Shown here: positions 1 through 8,215 of the stretch, piece by piece
How positions within the stretch are numbered: the stretch's first letter is position 1
Layout: every line of letters begins with the position of its first letter
Assembly: GCA_944323995.1 (NCBI GenBank)
Contig: CALUUN010000012.1
Coordinates: forward strand, 1-35,926
Direction: 5' to 3'
DNA from: Candidatus Gastranaerophilales bacterium
Lineage (GTDB): Bacteria > Cyanobacteriota > Vampirovibrionia > Gastranaerophilales > Gastranaerophilaceae
Length of the DNA: 35,926 nt
Notes under the pieces: model-generated
Database searches by the model: none
What the model was told of the DNA's origin: nothing
The model's input: only the letters and a program-made list of their open reading frames with translations
Translations under genes and position numbers: made by a program

Positions 1-2
1 AT

Positions 3-83
3 CAGAGAGGAGAAACTATTTTGAACCAGGAACAGACGAATATTACAACAGGAAAGCAAATACGTCATCTGCGAACAGGGTGA
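3..83 (+). other. possible 3' end of an upstream gene (frame uncertain)
   Basis: The first ~95 bases lie before a terminator. One frame runs open from base 3 to a TGA at 81-83, so it could be the C-terminus of a gene starting outside the window. A second frame closes at 22-24 and is equally possible. An AGAGGAG-like site before a TTG at 21 could also start a 20-codon peptide. Nothing here is recognised. Confidence 0.25.
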
Positions 84-97
84 GATATCCCTCTATG

Positions 98-129
98 AAA
101 AAAACTCCGGAGATACCGGAGTTTTTTAT

Positions 130-130
<1 letters not shown>
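98..130. terminator. bidirectional rho-independent terminator
   Basis: ACTCCGG (104-110) pairs with CCGGAGT (116-122) around a 5-base loop. An A-run lies on one side and a T-run on the other, so it can work in both directions: for whatever ends near 83 on the plus strand and for the tRNA on the minus strand. Confidence 0.8.
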
Positions 131-203
<73 letters not shown>

Positions 204-213
204 TCACCGTCTT

Positions 214-242
214 ATTTTATATAAAATATATTTTTTTTTCAA
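214..242 (-). promoter_or_regulatory. promoter of tRNA-Arg
   Basis: On the minus strand TTGAAA (242-237) and TAAAAT (219-214) are 17 bases apart, which puts the start about 4 bases before the mature tRNA 5' end. Confidence 0.55.
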
Positions 243-330
243 GTAAAAAAATAAATTTTTTTAAAGGGGAATTATTATTAATGTATTTAAAAAAATATAT
301 GTTATTCTTTAAATATAAGGAGGAAACGGC

Positions 331-525
331 ATGTTTGATTTAACAGAACGAGAACAGGAAGTATTGGGACTAATGACACAAGGGCTGTCAAATACTCAGA
401 TTGCGGAGAAGTTGTGCATAAGCCGGCACACGGCAAAAGCGCACGTAAGTGTAATAATCAAGAAACTCAATGTTTGTTCACGCAGTCATGCCACATTTTG
501 GGCGGGCAAATATAATTTATACTAA
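331..525 (+). CDS. single-domain LuxR/GerE-type HTH regulator
   Basis: The 64-residue protein is almost entirely a GerE-like DNA-binding domain. It has the classic opening LTEREQEVLGLMTQGLSNTQIAEKL cut into helices, followed by the recognition helix region SRHTAKAHVSVIIKKL. There is no receiver or sensor domain, so it resembles stand-alone LuxR-type regulators rather than a response regulator. AAGGAGG (317-323) lies 7 bases before the ATG and fixes the start. It stands alone between the tRNA (minus) and the amidase gene (plus). The function is clearly DNA binding; its targets cannot be told from the sequence. Confidence 0.8.
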   Translation: MFDLTEREQEVLGLMTQGLSNTQIAEKLCISRHTAKAHVSVIIKKLNVCSRSHATFWAGKYNLY

Positions 526-586
526 TATTGTTACAATTTGATTGTATAAAGAAATAGGGTTATAATAAAATTTGAGATTTCTTAAT

Positions 587-2419
587 ATGAAAAAAATTTT
601 TATAACAATAATCCTATTTTTAATATCAATATTTACACAGAATGTATTTGCCGAGGATGTATTCAAAATAACGGCAGCGAATTTTGACACTTCAAACTCG
701 CTGATAGTATTGAACATACCTGACGAATCCGAAAAACCGGTTTTAGACGAAATAAAACTGGTTGAGATGGAAAATCCCAGAAGAGCATACTTTGACATAC
801 CTTCTTCGATATTAATAATTCCGAAACAGGACTGGAACTTCAACTGCAAAGGCATCACACGGGTCAGAATAAACCAGTTCACAACAAACCCTAATACCGT
901 TCGGGTTGTAATATATTATGATGATGATTTCAACCCGTCGGACTTAAAATTCATAAGAATCAAGAATAATTTAATAATAAAACTAAAAAATCCGGAATGG
1001 AGCGACAATTATTTTCACAGAACCTACAGGGACGAACACGCCTCAGCAAGCGATTTTTACGAATATTTAACGGTAGAAGTTCCTGACGATACCCCGAAAG
1101 AATCCATAGCTGATCAAATTCATCAGGCATTTAACACCACAGTGCAGCAAACCCCGAAAATGGATTCGGAACCCCGTGTTAAAAAAGATTTAAAACTCAA
1201 TACAAAATACTACATAAGCCAGATAACTCCGCGCCCCAACGGTGTTTTGTTGAGCGGTTTCGGCTCGGTTACAATTGAAAAACCCATGATTTTGCAAAAT
1301 CCGCAAAGAATTGTCTATGATATTCCAAACACCCTTGTTAACAGGGAGATAAGAAATTCCGAATACCAGATTAACGAAACCGATAAAGTGAAAATCGGTC
1401 AGTTTGAAGTCAATAAAGCACGTATCGTTATAACAACACCTGATGTAACAAAATACATTCCGGTATATTCAACCGACAACCAGTCGTTATTGCTTGCTCG
1501 TCTTGACAAACTCAACCACACATCACTTTTCAACAACACAAGCGACATAATTTCGTACAACAAAGAAAAAAATGACTCAAGAACAAGCTCAATGATTCTT
1601 TCATTCAATCACCCTATAGTACACGGGATAGACAGAAACAATTCAAGGCTTGTAATCTATCTGTATAACGTAGCAAGGTACAACGAAGACAACTACAACA
1701 CGACATACAAAAACACAGCATTTGAAAACAGCAGTCTGACACTGTTACCGCAGGTAGGTATGAAACTTGTCATTCCGACAGAGCCGGATACACTTGTGAA
1801 CACCTATCTGGGAACAGACAGCAAAACCTTAAAAGTTCAAATAACTTTGCCGAAAAAGACAAAACCGCCGGTCACATCACACGGCACAAGAAAAATCGTA
1901 ATAGATCCGGGCCATGGCGGAACTGACGTCGGTGCAATCCGTGGTGATATTGATGAAAAATCAATAACACTGGATGTTTCCAAACGCGTTTGCGAAATTT
2001 TGCAAAAGAAAGGTTATACGGTTGAAATGACACGCGATACCGATAAAACAGTATCACTTCAAGACCGAGTAGCATTCAGCGAAGAACGGAAACCTGATAT
2101 TTTTGTAAGCATTCACGTAAACTCAAGCGAAAAGCCGGAAATCACCGGCATAGAAACCCATTACTACAGGCAGGAAAGTTTGTCGCTTGCGCAAACGGTT
2201 CACGCATCACTTGCCAGCAATATTGACAGCAATAACAGAGGCTTGTTCAAATCCAAATTTTATGTTATAAATCATACTACCTGTCCGGCAATATTAGTCG
2301 AAATCGGATTTATTTCAAATGACTCTGAGCGGGCAGAGCTGGTAAGCAGCAAACGCAAACAAGCTACCGCAAAAGCCATTGCGGAAGGAGTCGAAAATTA
2401 CTTCAAAAATAACAAATAA
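587..2419 (+). CDS. N-acetylmuramoyl-L-alanine amidase (AMIN + Amidase_3)
   Basis: A zinc-dependent amidase that cuts the bond between MurNAc and the stem peptide of peptidoglycan, acting outside the inner membrane during cell separation and wall turnover. Residues 1-22 form a signal peptide. Two AMIN-like beta domains (about 25-135 and 205-305) probably bind the wall. The catalytic Amidase_3 domain fills about 430-605: IDPGHGG gives the first zinc His, the Glu of DEKS the second ligand, SIHVN the third, and VEIGF the catalytic Glu. A TTG at 572 in the same frame is possible, but ATG 587 places the signal peptide at the N-terminus. The 3' end overlaps the start region of murI, so the two are probably co-transcribed. 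Confidence 0.92.
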   Translation: MKKIFITIILFLISIFTQNVFAEDVFKITAANFDTSNSLIVLNIPDESEKPVLDEIKLVEMENPRRAYFDIPSSILIIPKQDWNFNCKGITRVRINQFTTNPNTVRVVIYYDDDFNPSDLKFIRIKNNLIIKLKNPEWSDNYFHRTYRDEHASASDFYEYLTVEVPDDTPKESIADQIHQAFNTTVQQTPKMDSEPRVKKDLKLNTKYYISQITPRPNGVLLSGFGSVTIEKPMILQNPQRIVYDIPNTLVNREIRNSEYQINETDKVKIGQFEVNKARIVITTPDVTKYIPVYSTDNQSLLLARLDKLNHTSLFNNTSDIISYNKEKNDSRTSSMILSFNHPIVHGIDRNNSRLVIYLYNVARYNEDNYNTTYKNTAFENSSLTLLPQVGMKLVIPTEPDTLVNTYLGTDSKTLKVQITLPKKTKPPVTSHGTRKIVIDPGHGGTDVGAIRGDIDEKSITLDVSKRVCEILQKKGYTVEMTRDTDKTVSLQDRVAFSEERKPDIFVSIHVNSSEKPEITGIETHYYRQESLSLAQTVHASLASNIDSNNRGLFKSKFYVINHTTCPAILVEIGFISNDSERAELVSSKRKQATAKAIAEGVENYFKNNK

Positions 2420-3197
2420 CAGACCAATAGCATTTTTTGATTCCGGAGTGGGAGGGCTGACAGTTTATACAAAACTGAAAGAGCTGCTGCCGCTTGAGGA
2501 CTACATATACTTTGGCGACACAAAACACATGCCCTACGGCGAAAAAACAGAAAGCCAACTGCTTGAATATGCAGCAAGAATTTTTGAATTTTTTGTCAAA
2601 AAAAATGCCAAAGCGGTTGTCATGGCATGTAATACAACCTCATCGGTTATTTATGACAAAGTCAAAGACAAATATGATTTAAAAATTTATCCGATTATTC
2701 AATCAAGCGCAAAAATTATTGCAAACCTTCCGATAAAAACAGCCGGAGTTTTTGCAACACATGCAACCGTAAATTCAAACGCTTATAAAAGAGAAATTCA
2801 AAAATACAATCCGGATATTGAGGTTGTCCAAATCGCCTGTCCGGAATGGGTCAAAATTGTTGAAGGGAACAGAATTTCAGCACCGGAAAGCAGAGAAAAA
2901 ATAAAAGAAAAAATTACTCAAATGCTCAAATTCAAACCTGACAGAATAATTTTGGGCTGCACGCATTATCCGTATTTGATTAACGTATTATCTGAATTTG
3001 CACCGCGTGATATGTTTATAGATCCGGCAGTTTATTTTGCGGAATACATTAAAAACGATTTAGAGAAAAACCATCTTTTGGAAAATTCCAAATCTGTTGA
3101 AGAAATCTACGTAAGTTCCTCACCCGAAAACTTTAAACAGTCGGCAAAAATGTTTTATGATATAAAAGAACTTCCGCAATTAGCTTTGAATGATTAA
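2379..3197 (+). CDS. murI: glutamate racemase
   Basis: Converts L- to D-glutamate for peptidoglycan stem peptides. FDSGVGGLTV near the N-terminus carries the catalytic Asp. The two catalytic cysteines lie in ACNTTSS and LGCTHYPYL. Length (~265-272 residues) fits the family. The start is unusual: no ATG or GTG precedes the conserved domain. TTG at 2379 has no ribosome site, whereas GGAAGGAG (2383-2390) sits 6 bases before an in-frame ATT at 2397. The gene overlaps the amidase gene, so both wall genes form one transcription unit. Its 3' end overlaps the convergent DUF3326-like gene by 18 bases. Confidence 0.93.
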   Translation: MRKESKITSKITNNRPIAFFDSGVGGLTVYTKLKELLPLEDYIYFGDTKHMPYGEKTESQLLEYAARIFEFFVKKNAKAVVMACNTTSSVIYDKVKDKYDLKIYPIIQSSAKIIANLPIKTAGVFATHATVNSNAYKREIQKYNPDIEVVQIACPEWVKIVEGNRISAPESREKIKEKITQMLKFKPDRIILGCTHYPYLINVLSEFAPRDMFIDPAVYFAEYIKNDLEKNHLLENSKSVEEIYVSSSPENFKQSAKMFYDIKELPQLALND

Positions 3198-4154
3198 TTG
3201 CAGACATTCTTCGTAAGTTTCGGCGGCCGTAATTTTACTTGATTTAAACAGATTTTCATTTGTAACATTAAGTACGGTTGTATTTTCTTTAACCGCGAAC
3301 ACCGGAATATTTCTTTTTACAGCTTCAAAAACCGGAGTTGAACCCAGAGAATTATAAGGCATAACAAGAAAATCAAGGAGTGAAACATCAATATCACCGC
3401 CGATTAAAGGAGCATTTGAAAGTCCTAAAAGTATACAGGGCAGAAATGTCGGAGTAATATATTCAGACGCTGATTTCGGATTAACGATTTCAGAGGAGAT
3501 TGAATAATCGGCAAAAGCCGGCGAGTGCGCGCATGGAACTTTTAATTCTTTAGAAATATAATGCGAAATAATGGCCTCAACCCCTCCGACAGGATCGGTT
3601 CCTATACCGTTTGCGTAATCCGGATTATCATCCTGCGGATCATCAAACATGCAGACAATCGCAATAGCGTCAGCACCTTGATTTAAGAGTTTTAGAGCAG
3701 CGGCTTTGAGAGTTTCAATATTTTTAACTCTGCCTGATGACATTCCGACATCAGACATAAAAAATTCAACACCTGCATCCTCAGATGTAATCTCATACCC
3801 TGTAATATCAACTCCGTAAACTGTTTTGACAGCATTCATCGTATTTATATGAACATTCAAAACATCTTGAGGAACAGCTTTGTCAAAAACAATTCCGATT
3901 TTGTTACCGTAAGACTGCTTCAATGAAATTTCGCCTTTAAAAAAGCTGTCGAGCGAATACCCTTCAACATAGAGCATATTACCCGTAATTCCTGAGAATC
4001 CGCCTGCGTTCACGACATTCGGATTAACAATAAGTTTTGCGTGTTCTGCAAAACGACGTGCCCAAACGCTTGCATCGCCCGCATAACCGCCGACAGAAGC
4101 TCCTATGCCGGTCGGCACGATAAATGCCCCGAGTTTTTCACCTGTTTTTAGCAT
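3180..4154 (-). CDS. DUF3326-like protein
   Basis: A 324-residue protein that I recognise, from memory of the family, as DUF3326-like, found in cyanobacteria and plastid-bearing organisms; its biochemical role is not known to me. It opens with a Gly-rich stretch (VPTGIGASVGGYAGDAS) and keeps several conserved-looking Gly/Asp motifs (NAGGFSG, MFDDPQDDNPDYANGIG, APLIGGDIDV). No signal peptide or membrane segment is seen. ATG 4154 is preferred: TATTAT ends 6 bases upstream, consistent with a leaderless transcript. An in-frame TTG exists at 4172. It is convergent with murI. Confidence 0.6.
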   Translation of the reverse strand: MLKTGEKLGAFIVPTGIGASVGGYAGDASVWARRFAEHAKLIVNPNVVNAGGFSGITGNMLYVEGYSLDSFFKGEISLKQSYGNKIGIVFDKAVPQDVLNVHINTMNAVKTVYGVDITGYEITSEDAGVEFFMSDVGMSSGRVKNIETLKAAALKLLNQGADAIAIVCMFDDPQDDNPDYANGIGTDPVGGVEAIISHYISKELKVPCAHSPAFADYSISSEIVNPKSASEYITPTFLPCILLGLSNAPLIGGDIDVSLLDFLVMPYNSLGSTPVFEAVKRNIPVFAVKENTTVLNVTNENLFKSSKITAAETYEECLQLIIQS

Positions 4155-4188
4155 ATTTTTATAATACAACAAAAATATTTCAAAAAAA

Positions 4189-4215
4189 AATGCGCCTGAC
4201 GGCGCACTTTTTTAA
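4189..4215 (-). terminator. terminator of the prepilin-like gene at 4221-5083
   Basis: On the minus strand GTGCGCC and GGCGCA pair around a GTCA loop (4191-4206), followed by a run of T. It lies just past the stop codon of the prepilin-like gene and shields the downstream DUF3326-like gene from read-through. Confidence 0.75.
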
Positions 4216-4220
4216 TAAAC

Positions 4221-5083
4221 TTACCTGCAATAAATATCTAAGCCATAACCTGTAGTCTTAATACACTTACCATCTAGCCACCACACGCCCGATATCCAAC
4301 AGGAAAATTCAGAACCATTGTGAGCATCTGCCATACTTTTGCATTCATCTTCTGTTTTACAGCCATCCGGATTTTCCAAGGTACACGCAGAAACTTCTTT
4401 TAACTCGCCGGAAACATCCGCAAGCAAACCGTTTCCGGAAATCGAGAATTTATACAAATCTTTCCCGACCATGTTCGGAGAAGATGCTCCGTTTATATCA
4501 GCATATATGTATAAGTTATTTAACTCTTCTCCCTGTTCTATACCGTACAGCATTCCGTCAGTTGTCTGAAATGCGTACGATACATCTTCCCAGTTAAACT
4601 GTGAAGGGCTGTCGTTATCTTCTATCGCATAATCTTTCGGCAATGTTTCCGCATCAAGACCGCCCTTTGTATCGGATAAAATTTTGAATACGTCTTTATG
4701 CGCCTGCGCCACATATTCATCAAAATCGTTTGTGAATGGCAGTTGTGATACATCAAATACCTGATCTTTTGCCATCATTAATTTGTAGCCGTTGATTAAA
4801 ATACTCTTTGTCTTTTTGTATTTAGTTTCAAGAACTTTGTCGTTGTAATGATTTATCAGCGACGGAATAGCAATTGCGGCGACAATACCGATTACGCCTA
4901 TTGTTATTAAAACTTCCGCGAGAGTAAATGCATAGTTTGCGGATTTATAGTAATCAAAAGCGTCGTTCAGCCCGACACTTTCCGAAAAACATGACTTATT
5001 CTCAAAAACCCCCGAAACCCTGTCATAGAGAGGTTTATTATTTACCCCCCCCCAACTTTACATTTCTTAACATCTTTAAACAT
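4221..5083 (-). CDS. prepilin-like protein, frame broken at a poly-G tract (OFF as sequenced)
   Basis: A type IV prepilin/pseudopilin-like protein. ATG 5083 has a strong ribosome site (AGAAGGAG, 5092-5099), but the frame reaches TAA after 13 codons, immediately after nine G. One extra G, or two fewer, joins it to the long downstream frame and gives about 287 residues. That frame carries a long leader, then AFTLAEVLITIGVIGIVAA with the prepilin cleavage site and Glu at +5, then a basic linker and a secreted domain with a DINGASSPNMVGKD motif and several Cys. The N-terminal half is nearly the same as the paralogue at 8212-9069. An internal Met-Met near 4778 is not the start. Slippage in the run would switch the gene; a sequencing error is the alternative. 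Confidence 0.8.
5045..5053 (-). repeat. G9 homopolymer (candidate contingency tract)
   Basis: Nine consecutive G on the coding strand, 31 bases after the ATG of a prepilin-like gene. In a low-GC genome such a run is rare. The length sets the reading frame: 9 closes it, 10 or 7 opens it. Confidence 0.8.
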
Positions 5084-5118
5084 TGCTTTTCTCCTTCTTG
5101 TTAATGTGCTACATGTTT

Positions 5119-5147
5119 AATATATCAGATTTTTTGTTTTTTGGCAA
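5119..5147 (-). promoter_or_regulatory. promoter of the prepilin-like gene at 4221-5083
   Basis: On the minus strand TTGCCA (5147-5142) and TATATT (5124-5119) are separated by 17 bases, giving a start near 5112, about 29 bases upstream of the ATG. Confidence 0.55.
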
Positions 5148-5168
5148 GATTAAATAATTTTTACGTAA

Positions 5169-5201
5169 AAAAATCGGATTTTGAACAAAATCCGATTTTT
5201 T
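5169..5201. terminator. terminator of the small coiled-coil gene at 5219-5614
   Basis: ATCGGATTTT (5173-5182) pairs with AAAATCCGAT (5187-5196) around GAAC. A and T tails lie on both sides, so it could act in both directions; on the minus strand it closes the gene ending at 5219. Confidence 0.8.
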
Positions 5202-5218
5202 CTTATAATCACATTTAC

Positions 5219-5614
5219 TTAACCTTGACCTGCTCCTCCGTAAGAGAAATCGTTTTTGATATTCTGCTGCAGCAGTTTTGTCCAGCTGTTTTCAAAAGAA
5301 GTAATCTCATTCAATCTGGTTTCAAGATTATTCTTTTCAAGTTCAAGCTCAGATTCCCATGATTCAAGGTTTGCAAGCTCAAATTCATGGTCATTTTCAT
5401 ACTGCTCAACAATAATCATATACTCATCCGTTCCGTAACCGTAATCCGGATCATAGTAAGCGTTTTGAAGTTTCTGATTATATTGCTGCTGAATATCGGC
5501 ATTTTTTCTTGATGCTGCCATCAAGTCGAACATAACACCCGATAACTGCTCGTTAATAGCTGATTTTTGCTTTGTGTACATTAACAATGTTTCATGAATG
5601 TTTGAAATAGCCAT
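5219..5614 (-). CDS. small coiled-coil protein, function unknown
   Basis: A 131-residue protein that I do not recognise. It starts MAISNIHETLL, is mostly helical and rich in Gln, Glu and Leu, and has a likely coiled coil at about 75-105. It ends in a short Gly-rich tail (SYGGAGQG). There is no signal peptide or Cys. It resembles the protein at 6510-7028 in its MAI start, coiled-coil body and C-terminal I-K-x-x-F pattern, so the two may be distant paralogues on either side of clpP. AGAGGA precedes the ATG. Its leader carries the sequence block shared with several other genes here. The general size and shape recall secreted or secretion-apparatus helper proteins, but nothing proves that. Confidence 0.75.
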   Translation of the reverse strand: MAISNIHETLLMYTKQKSAINEQLSGVMFDLMAASRKNADIQQQYNQKLQNAYYDPDYGYGTDEYMIIVEQYENDHEFELANLESWESELELEKNNLETRLNEITSFENSWTKLLQQNIKNDFSYGGAGQG

Positions 5615-5631
5615 CGCTCTGTCCTCTTATT

Positions 5632-5676
5632 TTTTATCTCTTACATATATAAAAACATTTAAAAATGCCTGATTTC
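5632..5676 (-). promoter_or_regulatory. shared upstream element (copy A)
   Basis: On the minus strand GAAATC (5676-5671), 14 bases, then GTTTTTATATAT followed by GTAAGAGATAAAA (5656-5632). The same parts at the same spacing occur before the genes at 14977-16557 and 18328-19167. It probably contains the promoter, with TATAT as a -10-like part. Confidence 0.5.
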
Positions 5677-5780
5677 AAGAGTTGTTCAATTCTTTACAAT
5701 TGTTAACATATTACAATACATCCCGCGGATGATGATTTTTAAGGATTTGTGATATAATAAATATATTAGGAGAGAAAAAT

Positions 5781-6395
5781 ATGGATCAACAAACTTATTT
5801 AAAAATTATGGGCTATGTCCCGACGGTTATAGAGGCATCATCAAGAGGCGAAAGGTCTTTTGATATATTTTCAAGACTACTCAGAGAACGTATAATTTTT
5901 CTGGGCACCGAAATTGATGACGAAGTTGCAAACTCAATTGTAGCACAGCTTTTGCTGCTTGACAGCGAAAATTCCGAAAAAGACATTATGCTTTACATAA
6001 ACAGCCCGGGCGGCGTAATCACGGCCGGTATGGCGATTTATGACACAATGCAGCTGATAAAATCCGATGTTTCAACAATCTGCCTCGGCGATGCCGCATC
6101 AATGGGAGCATTTCTGCTGTGTTCAGGCGCCAAAGGCAAAAGAATGGCGCTGCCTAATTCGCGCGTTATGATTCACCAGCCTCTGGGCGGTGCTAAAGGT
6201 CAGGCTACCGATATCGAAATTGAAGCCAAAGAAATTTTAAGAATGAAAGATATGTTAATCAAAATTATGGCTGAAAATTCCGGACAACCTTATGAAAAAG
6301 TTAAAGAAGACTGCGAACGCGACCACTTCTTAACCGCTCAGGAAGCTCTTGAATACGGCTTGATTGACAAAGTTATTACAAGAGATAAAAAGTAA
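5781..6395 (+). CDS. clpP: ATP-dependent Clp protease proteolytic subunit
   Basis: The barrel-forming serine peptidase of the Clp machine, which degrades proteins fed by an AAA+ unfoldase. The 204-residue length fits the family. The catalytic Ser lies in [11 protein letters not shown], the His in MIHQPLGG, and the Asp follows in the C-terminal third. INSPGG marks the oxyanion-side loop. AGGAGAG sits 6-7 bases before the ATG, and TATAAT (5753-5758) upstream gives a promoter. The gene is monocistronic: no clpX follows, and a terminator closes it. A stretch of small coiled-coil genes surrounds it. Confidence 0.96.
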   Translation: MDQQTYLKIMGYVPTVIEASSRGERSFDIFSRLLRERIIFLGTEIDDEVANSIVAQLLLLDSENSEKDIMLYINSPGGVITAGMAIYDTMQLIKSDVSTICLGDAASMGAFLLCSGAKGKRMALPNSRVMIHQPLGGAKGQATDIEIEAKEILRMKDMLIKIMAENSGQPYEKVKEDCERDHFLTAQEALEYGLIDKVITRDKK

Positions 6396-6422
6396 CTCTG
6401 TAACAAAACTTAATAAAACCCG

Positions 6423-6464
6423 TAAAAACATGCAATAACCTTAAGTTGCATGTTTTTATATATT
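6423..6464 (+). terminator. clpP terminator
   Basis: AAAACATGCAA (6425-6435) pairs with TTGCATGTTTT (6445-6455) around a 10-base loop and is followed by T-rich sequence. The same stretch also provides the start of the shared upstream element of the next gene, so termination and the next promoter overlap. Confidence 0.65.
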
Positions 6465-6478
6465 TGTAAAGGTTAAAA
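6452..6478 (+). promoter_or_regulatory. shared upstream element (copy B)
   Basis: GTTTTTATATATTTGTAAAGG followed by TTAAAA resembles copies A, C and D. GCAATA stands in the place of GAAATC, 14 bases before it. It lies 32 bases before the ATG of the Met-rich protein. Confidence 0.4.
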
Positions 6479-6509
6479 GGTTAGTTATTTAAAGGTAGGA
6501 GTTACGACG

Positions 6510-7028
6510 ATGGCTATTTTAATGTTTATCGCTCGCAAACATGACTTAATCAGTCAGCAGTACAAGTATCAGGCAAGGCTGCAGGAGTTAACAAGAAAGT
6601 TAAGCGACATGCAGCAATATGCCGCAAATATTGCTGACGGATCTGTTTCAATGTTTGACATGATGAATACGCCGGCATCAATGTTCGGTCGTACAATGAT
6701 GTACATGACGTATTCTCATAACATGGCGGTTCAAAATGCACAGATGAACTTTATGAACATGCAGCCGATGATTGCTCAGCAAATGATGCAGATGGATCCG
6801 ACATCTCAAATGATGTATCAGCAATGGATTCAGCAGAGTTTGTACAAGCAGGAACGTGAACGCATGGCAAAAATTGAAGCTAAATTAATGAATCAGCAAG
6901 AGCAGGAAATCATGCAGGAAAAACAAAAGATTGAAGCTCAGTTAAAAATGATTGAGCAGGAGCTTGAAAGTGTAAAACAAGCTGAAGAAGCCGGAATTAA
7001 GGCATTTGCTCCGAAATATACGGGTTAA
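6510..7028 (+). CDS. Met/Gln-rich coiled-coil protein, function unknown
   Basis: A 172-residue protein with no recognised family. About 24 residues are Met, concentrated at 45-115, with many Gln. A long charged coiled coil covers about 112-158, and the tail is IKAFAPKYTG. There are no cysteines and no signal peptide. TAGGAG lies 8 bases before the ATG. The start (MAI) and the C-terminal I-K-x-x-F pattern resemble the gene at 5219-5614, and both share the upstream sequence block, so they are probably co-regulated. Met-rich stretches can bind metal or form flexible interfaces, but no function can be assigned. Confidence 0.75.
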   Translation: MAILMFIARKHDLISQQYKYQARLQELTRKLSDMQQYAANIADGSVSMFDMMNTPASMFGRTMMYMTYSHNMAVQNAQMNFMNMQPMIAQQMMQMDPTSQMMYQQWIQQSLYKQERERMAKIEAKLMNQQEQEIMQEKQKIEAQLKMIEQELESVKQAEEAGIKAFAPKYTG

Positions 7029-7072
7029 TAATTTAGCAAAACAAATTTTATCATATCCTTAAACTAACCTTT

Positions 7073-7101
7073 AAGGACTCACTTAAACGTGGGTCCTTTT
7101 T
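7073..7101 (+). terminator. terminator of the Met-rich protein gene
   Basis: AAGGACTCAC (7073-7082) pairs with GTGGGTCCTT (7089-7098) around TTAAAC, followed by T. It overlaps the last codon of the convergent folate gene. Confidence 0.75.
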
Positions 7102-7603
7102 ACGTTGTTATGACAAAATCAATTTTGACGTCAAATTTTTCGCACGGCAAAGAGTCAACAAACAACTCTTTAGGAATCGCGGTAATTGTTTTGACCTTGC
7201 AGCCCGCAAGAAATCTGTCGTAAAACCCGCCGCCGTAACCGAGCCTGAAACCGTTTTTATCCGCCATCAATGCCGGTACGATAACAAGATCCAAAACCTC
7301 CGGATTAACAGGCTTTGAACATGGTTCCATAATATTAAACGCCGATTTTTTAAGGTTTTGCCCGAACGGACAAACAAGCAGCTCTTTACCTGAAACTTTC
7401 GGCAGGTAGAAGTTTTTTTTATCATCTAAAAGTTCCAGCAGGTCGACTTCGTATTTCACAGGATAAAAAATCATGACATGCTCTGCCTTGACATAAAATT
7501 CATTCTGCCGGATTTTTGCGGCAAGAACTGCACTTTCCGCTTTCATGTCAAGTTTTTTTCTTAATTCTTTAGCATATAAACGATAGTCGGTTTTACTCTC
7601 CAC
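7100..7603 (-). CDS. 5-formyltetrahydrofolate cyclo-ligase
   Basis: Uses ATP to convert 5-formyl-THF to 5,10-methenyl-THF, returning a stored folate to one-carbon metabolism in the cytosol. The diagnostic phosphate-binding motif GFRLGYGGGFYDRFL is present at about 122-136. The N-terminal basic helix (KELRKKL) and the FYPVKYEVDL strand are as in the family. The 167-residue length is slightly short but complete. It diverges from the first cobO-like gene, and the 36-base gap must hold both promoters. ATG 7603 is the only good start. Confidence 0.9.
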   Translation of the reverse strand: MESKTDYRLYAKELRKKLDMKAESAVLAAKIRQNEFYVKAEHVMIFYPVKYEVDLLELLDDKKNFYLPKVSGKELLVCPFGQNLKKSAFNIMEPCSKPVNPEVLDLVIVPALMADKNGFRLGYGGGFYDRFLAGCKVKTITAIPKELFVDSLPCEKFDVKIDFVITT

Positions 7604-7639
7604 TTTTTTAATATATAATAAAAACAGGATGAGGGCAAA

Positions 7640-8215
7640 ATGGAAAATTGCGAAAACAATTTAATAAATCCTAACTGGGCACAGCACGGTTATATTCAGG
7701 TTTATACCGGAAACGGAAAAGGCAAAACAACCGCATCACTCGGGCTTGCAATGCGGGCGCTCGGCAGATGCTGGAAAGTGCTTATAATAATGTTTACAAA
7801 AGGCGGGGACGATTACGGCGAACTTAATTCGTTCATGAATCTCTCGCCCTCAATCAAAGACAACCTGAAAATCGTTCAGGCAGGTTTGGACAGAATTGTA
7901 TACAAAAATAACGAAACCGAAGACGACGTAAGAGAAATTAAAAAAGGCTGGGAACTTGCAAAAAAAGCCATCAAAAATGACGAATATCAGCTCATAATTC
8001 TTGATGAGGCAAATATCGCAATTGATATGGGAATCCTTGACGTTGACGAAGTTGTAGACGTGCTGAAAAACAAACCCGAAGAAATGGAAATCGTCCTGAC
8101 AGGACGAAATGCTCATCCTAAAATCGTCGAAATTGCCCATCTGGTTTCGGAAATCAAACCGGTGAAACACTACTGGGATACCGGAATCGCTGCAAGAAAA
8201 GGTATTGAATATTAA
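7640..8215 (+). CDS. cobO: corrinoid adenosyltransferase (CobO/BtuR family), copy 1
   Basis: Transfers the adenosyl group of ATP to the cobalt of cob(I)yrinic acid diamide or cobalamin, making the coenzyme form. GNGKGKTT (residues ~21-28) is the P-loop. LIILDEANIAIDMG carries the Walker B-like segment, VLTGRNAH is conserved, and the C-terminus KHYWDTGIAARKGIEY is the family ending. The 191-residue length is normal. GATGAGGG lies before the ATG. A second copy is at 19742-20275. The last 4 bases overlap the convergent prepilin-like gene. No other cobalamin genes are nearby. Confidence 0.93.
   Translation: MENCENNLINPNWAQHGYIQVYTGNGKGKTTASLGLAMRALGRCWKVLIIMFTKGGDDYGELNSFMNLSPSIKDNLKIVQAGLDRIVYKNNETEDDVREIKKGWELAKKAIKNDEYQLIILDEANIAIDMGILDVDEVVDVLKNKPEEMEIVLTGRNAHPKIVEIAHLVSEIKPVKHYWDTGIAARKGIEY

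Noticed and set aside
4221-4778. A 185-residue gene starting at the internal Met-Met
   Set aside because: The same frame continues upstream through the prepilin helix, matching the paralogue, and there is no ribosome site at 4778.
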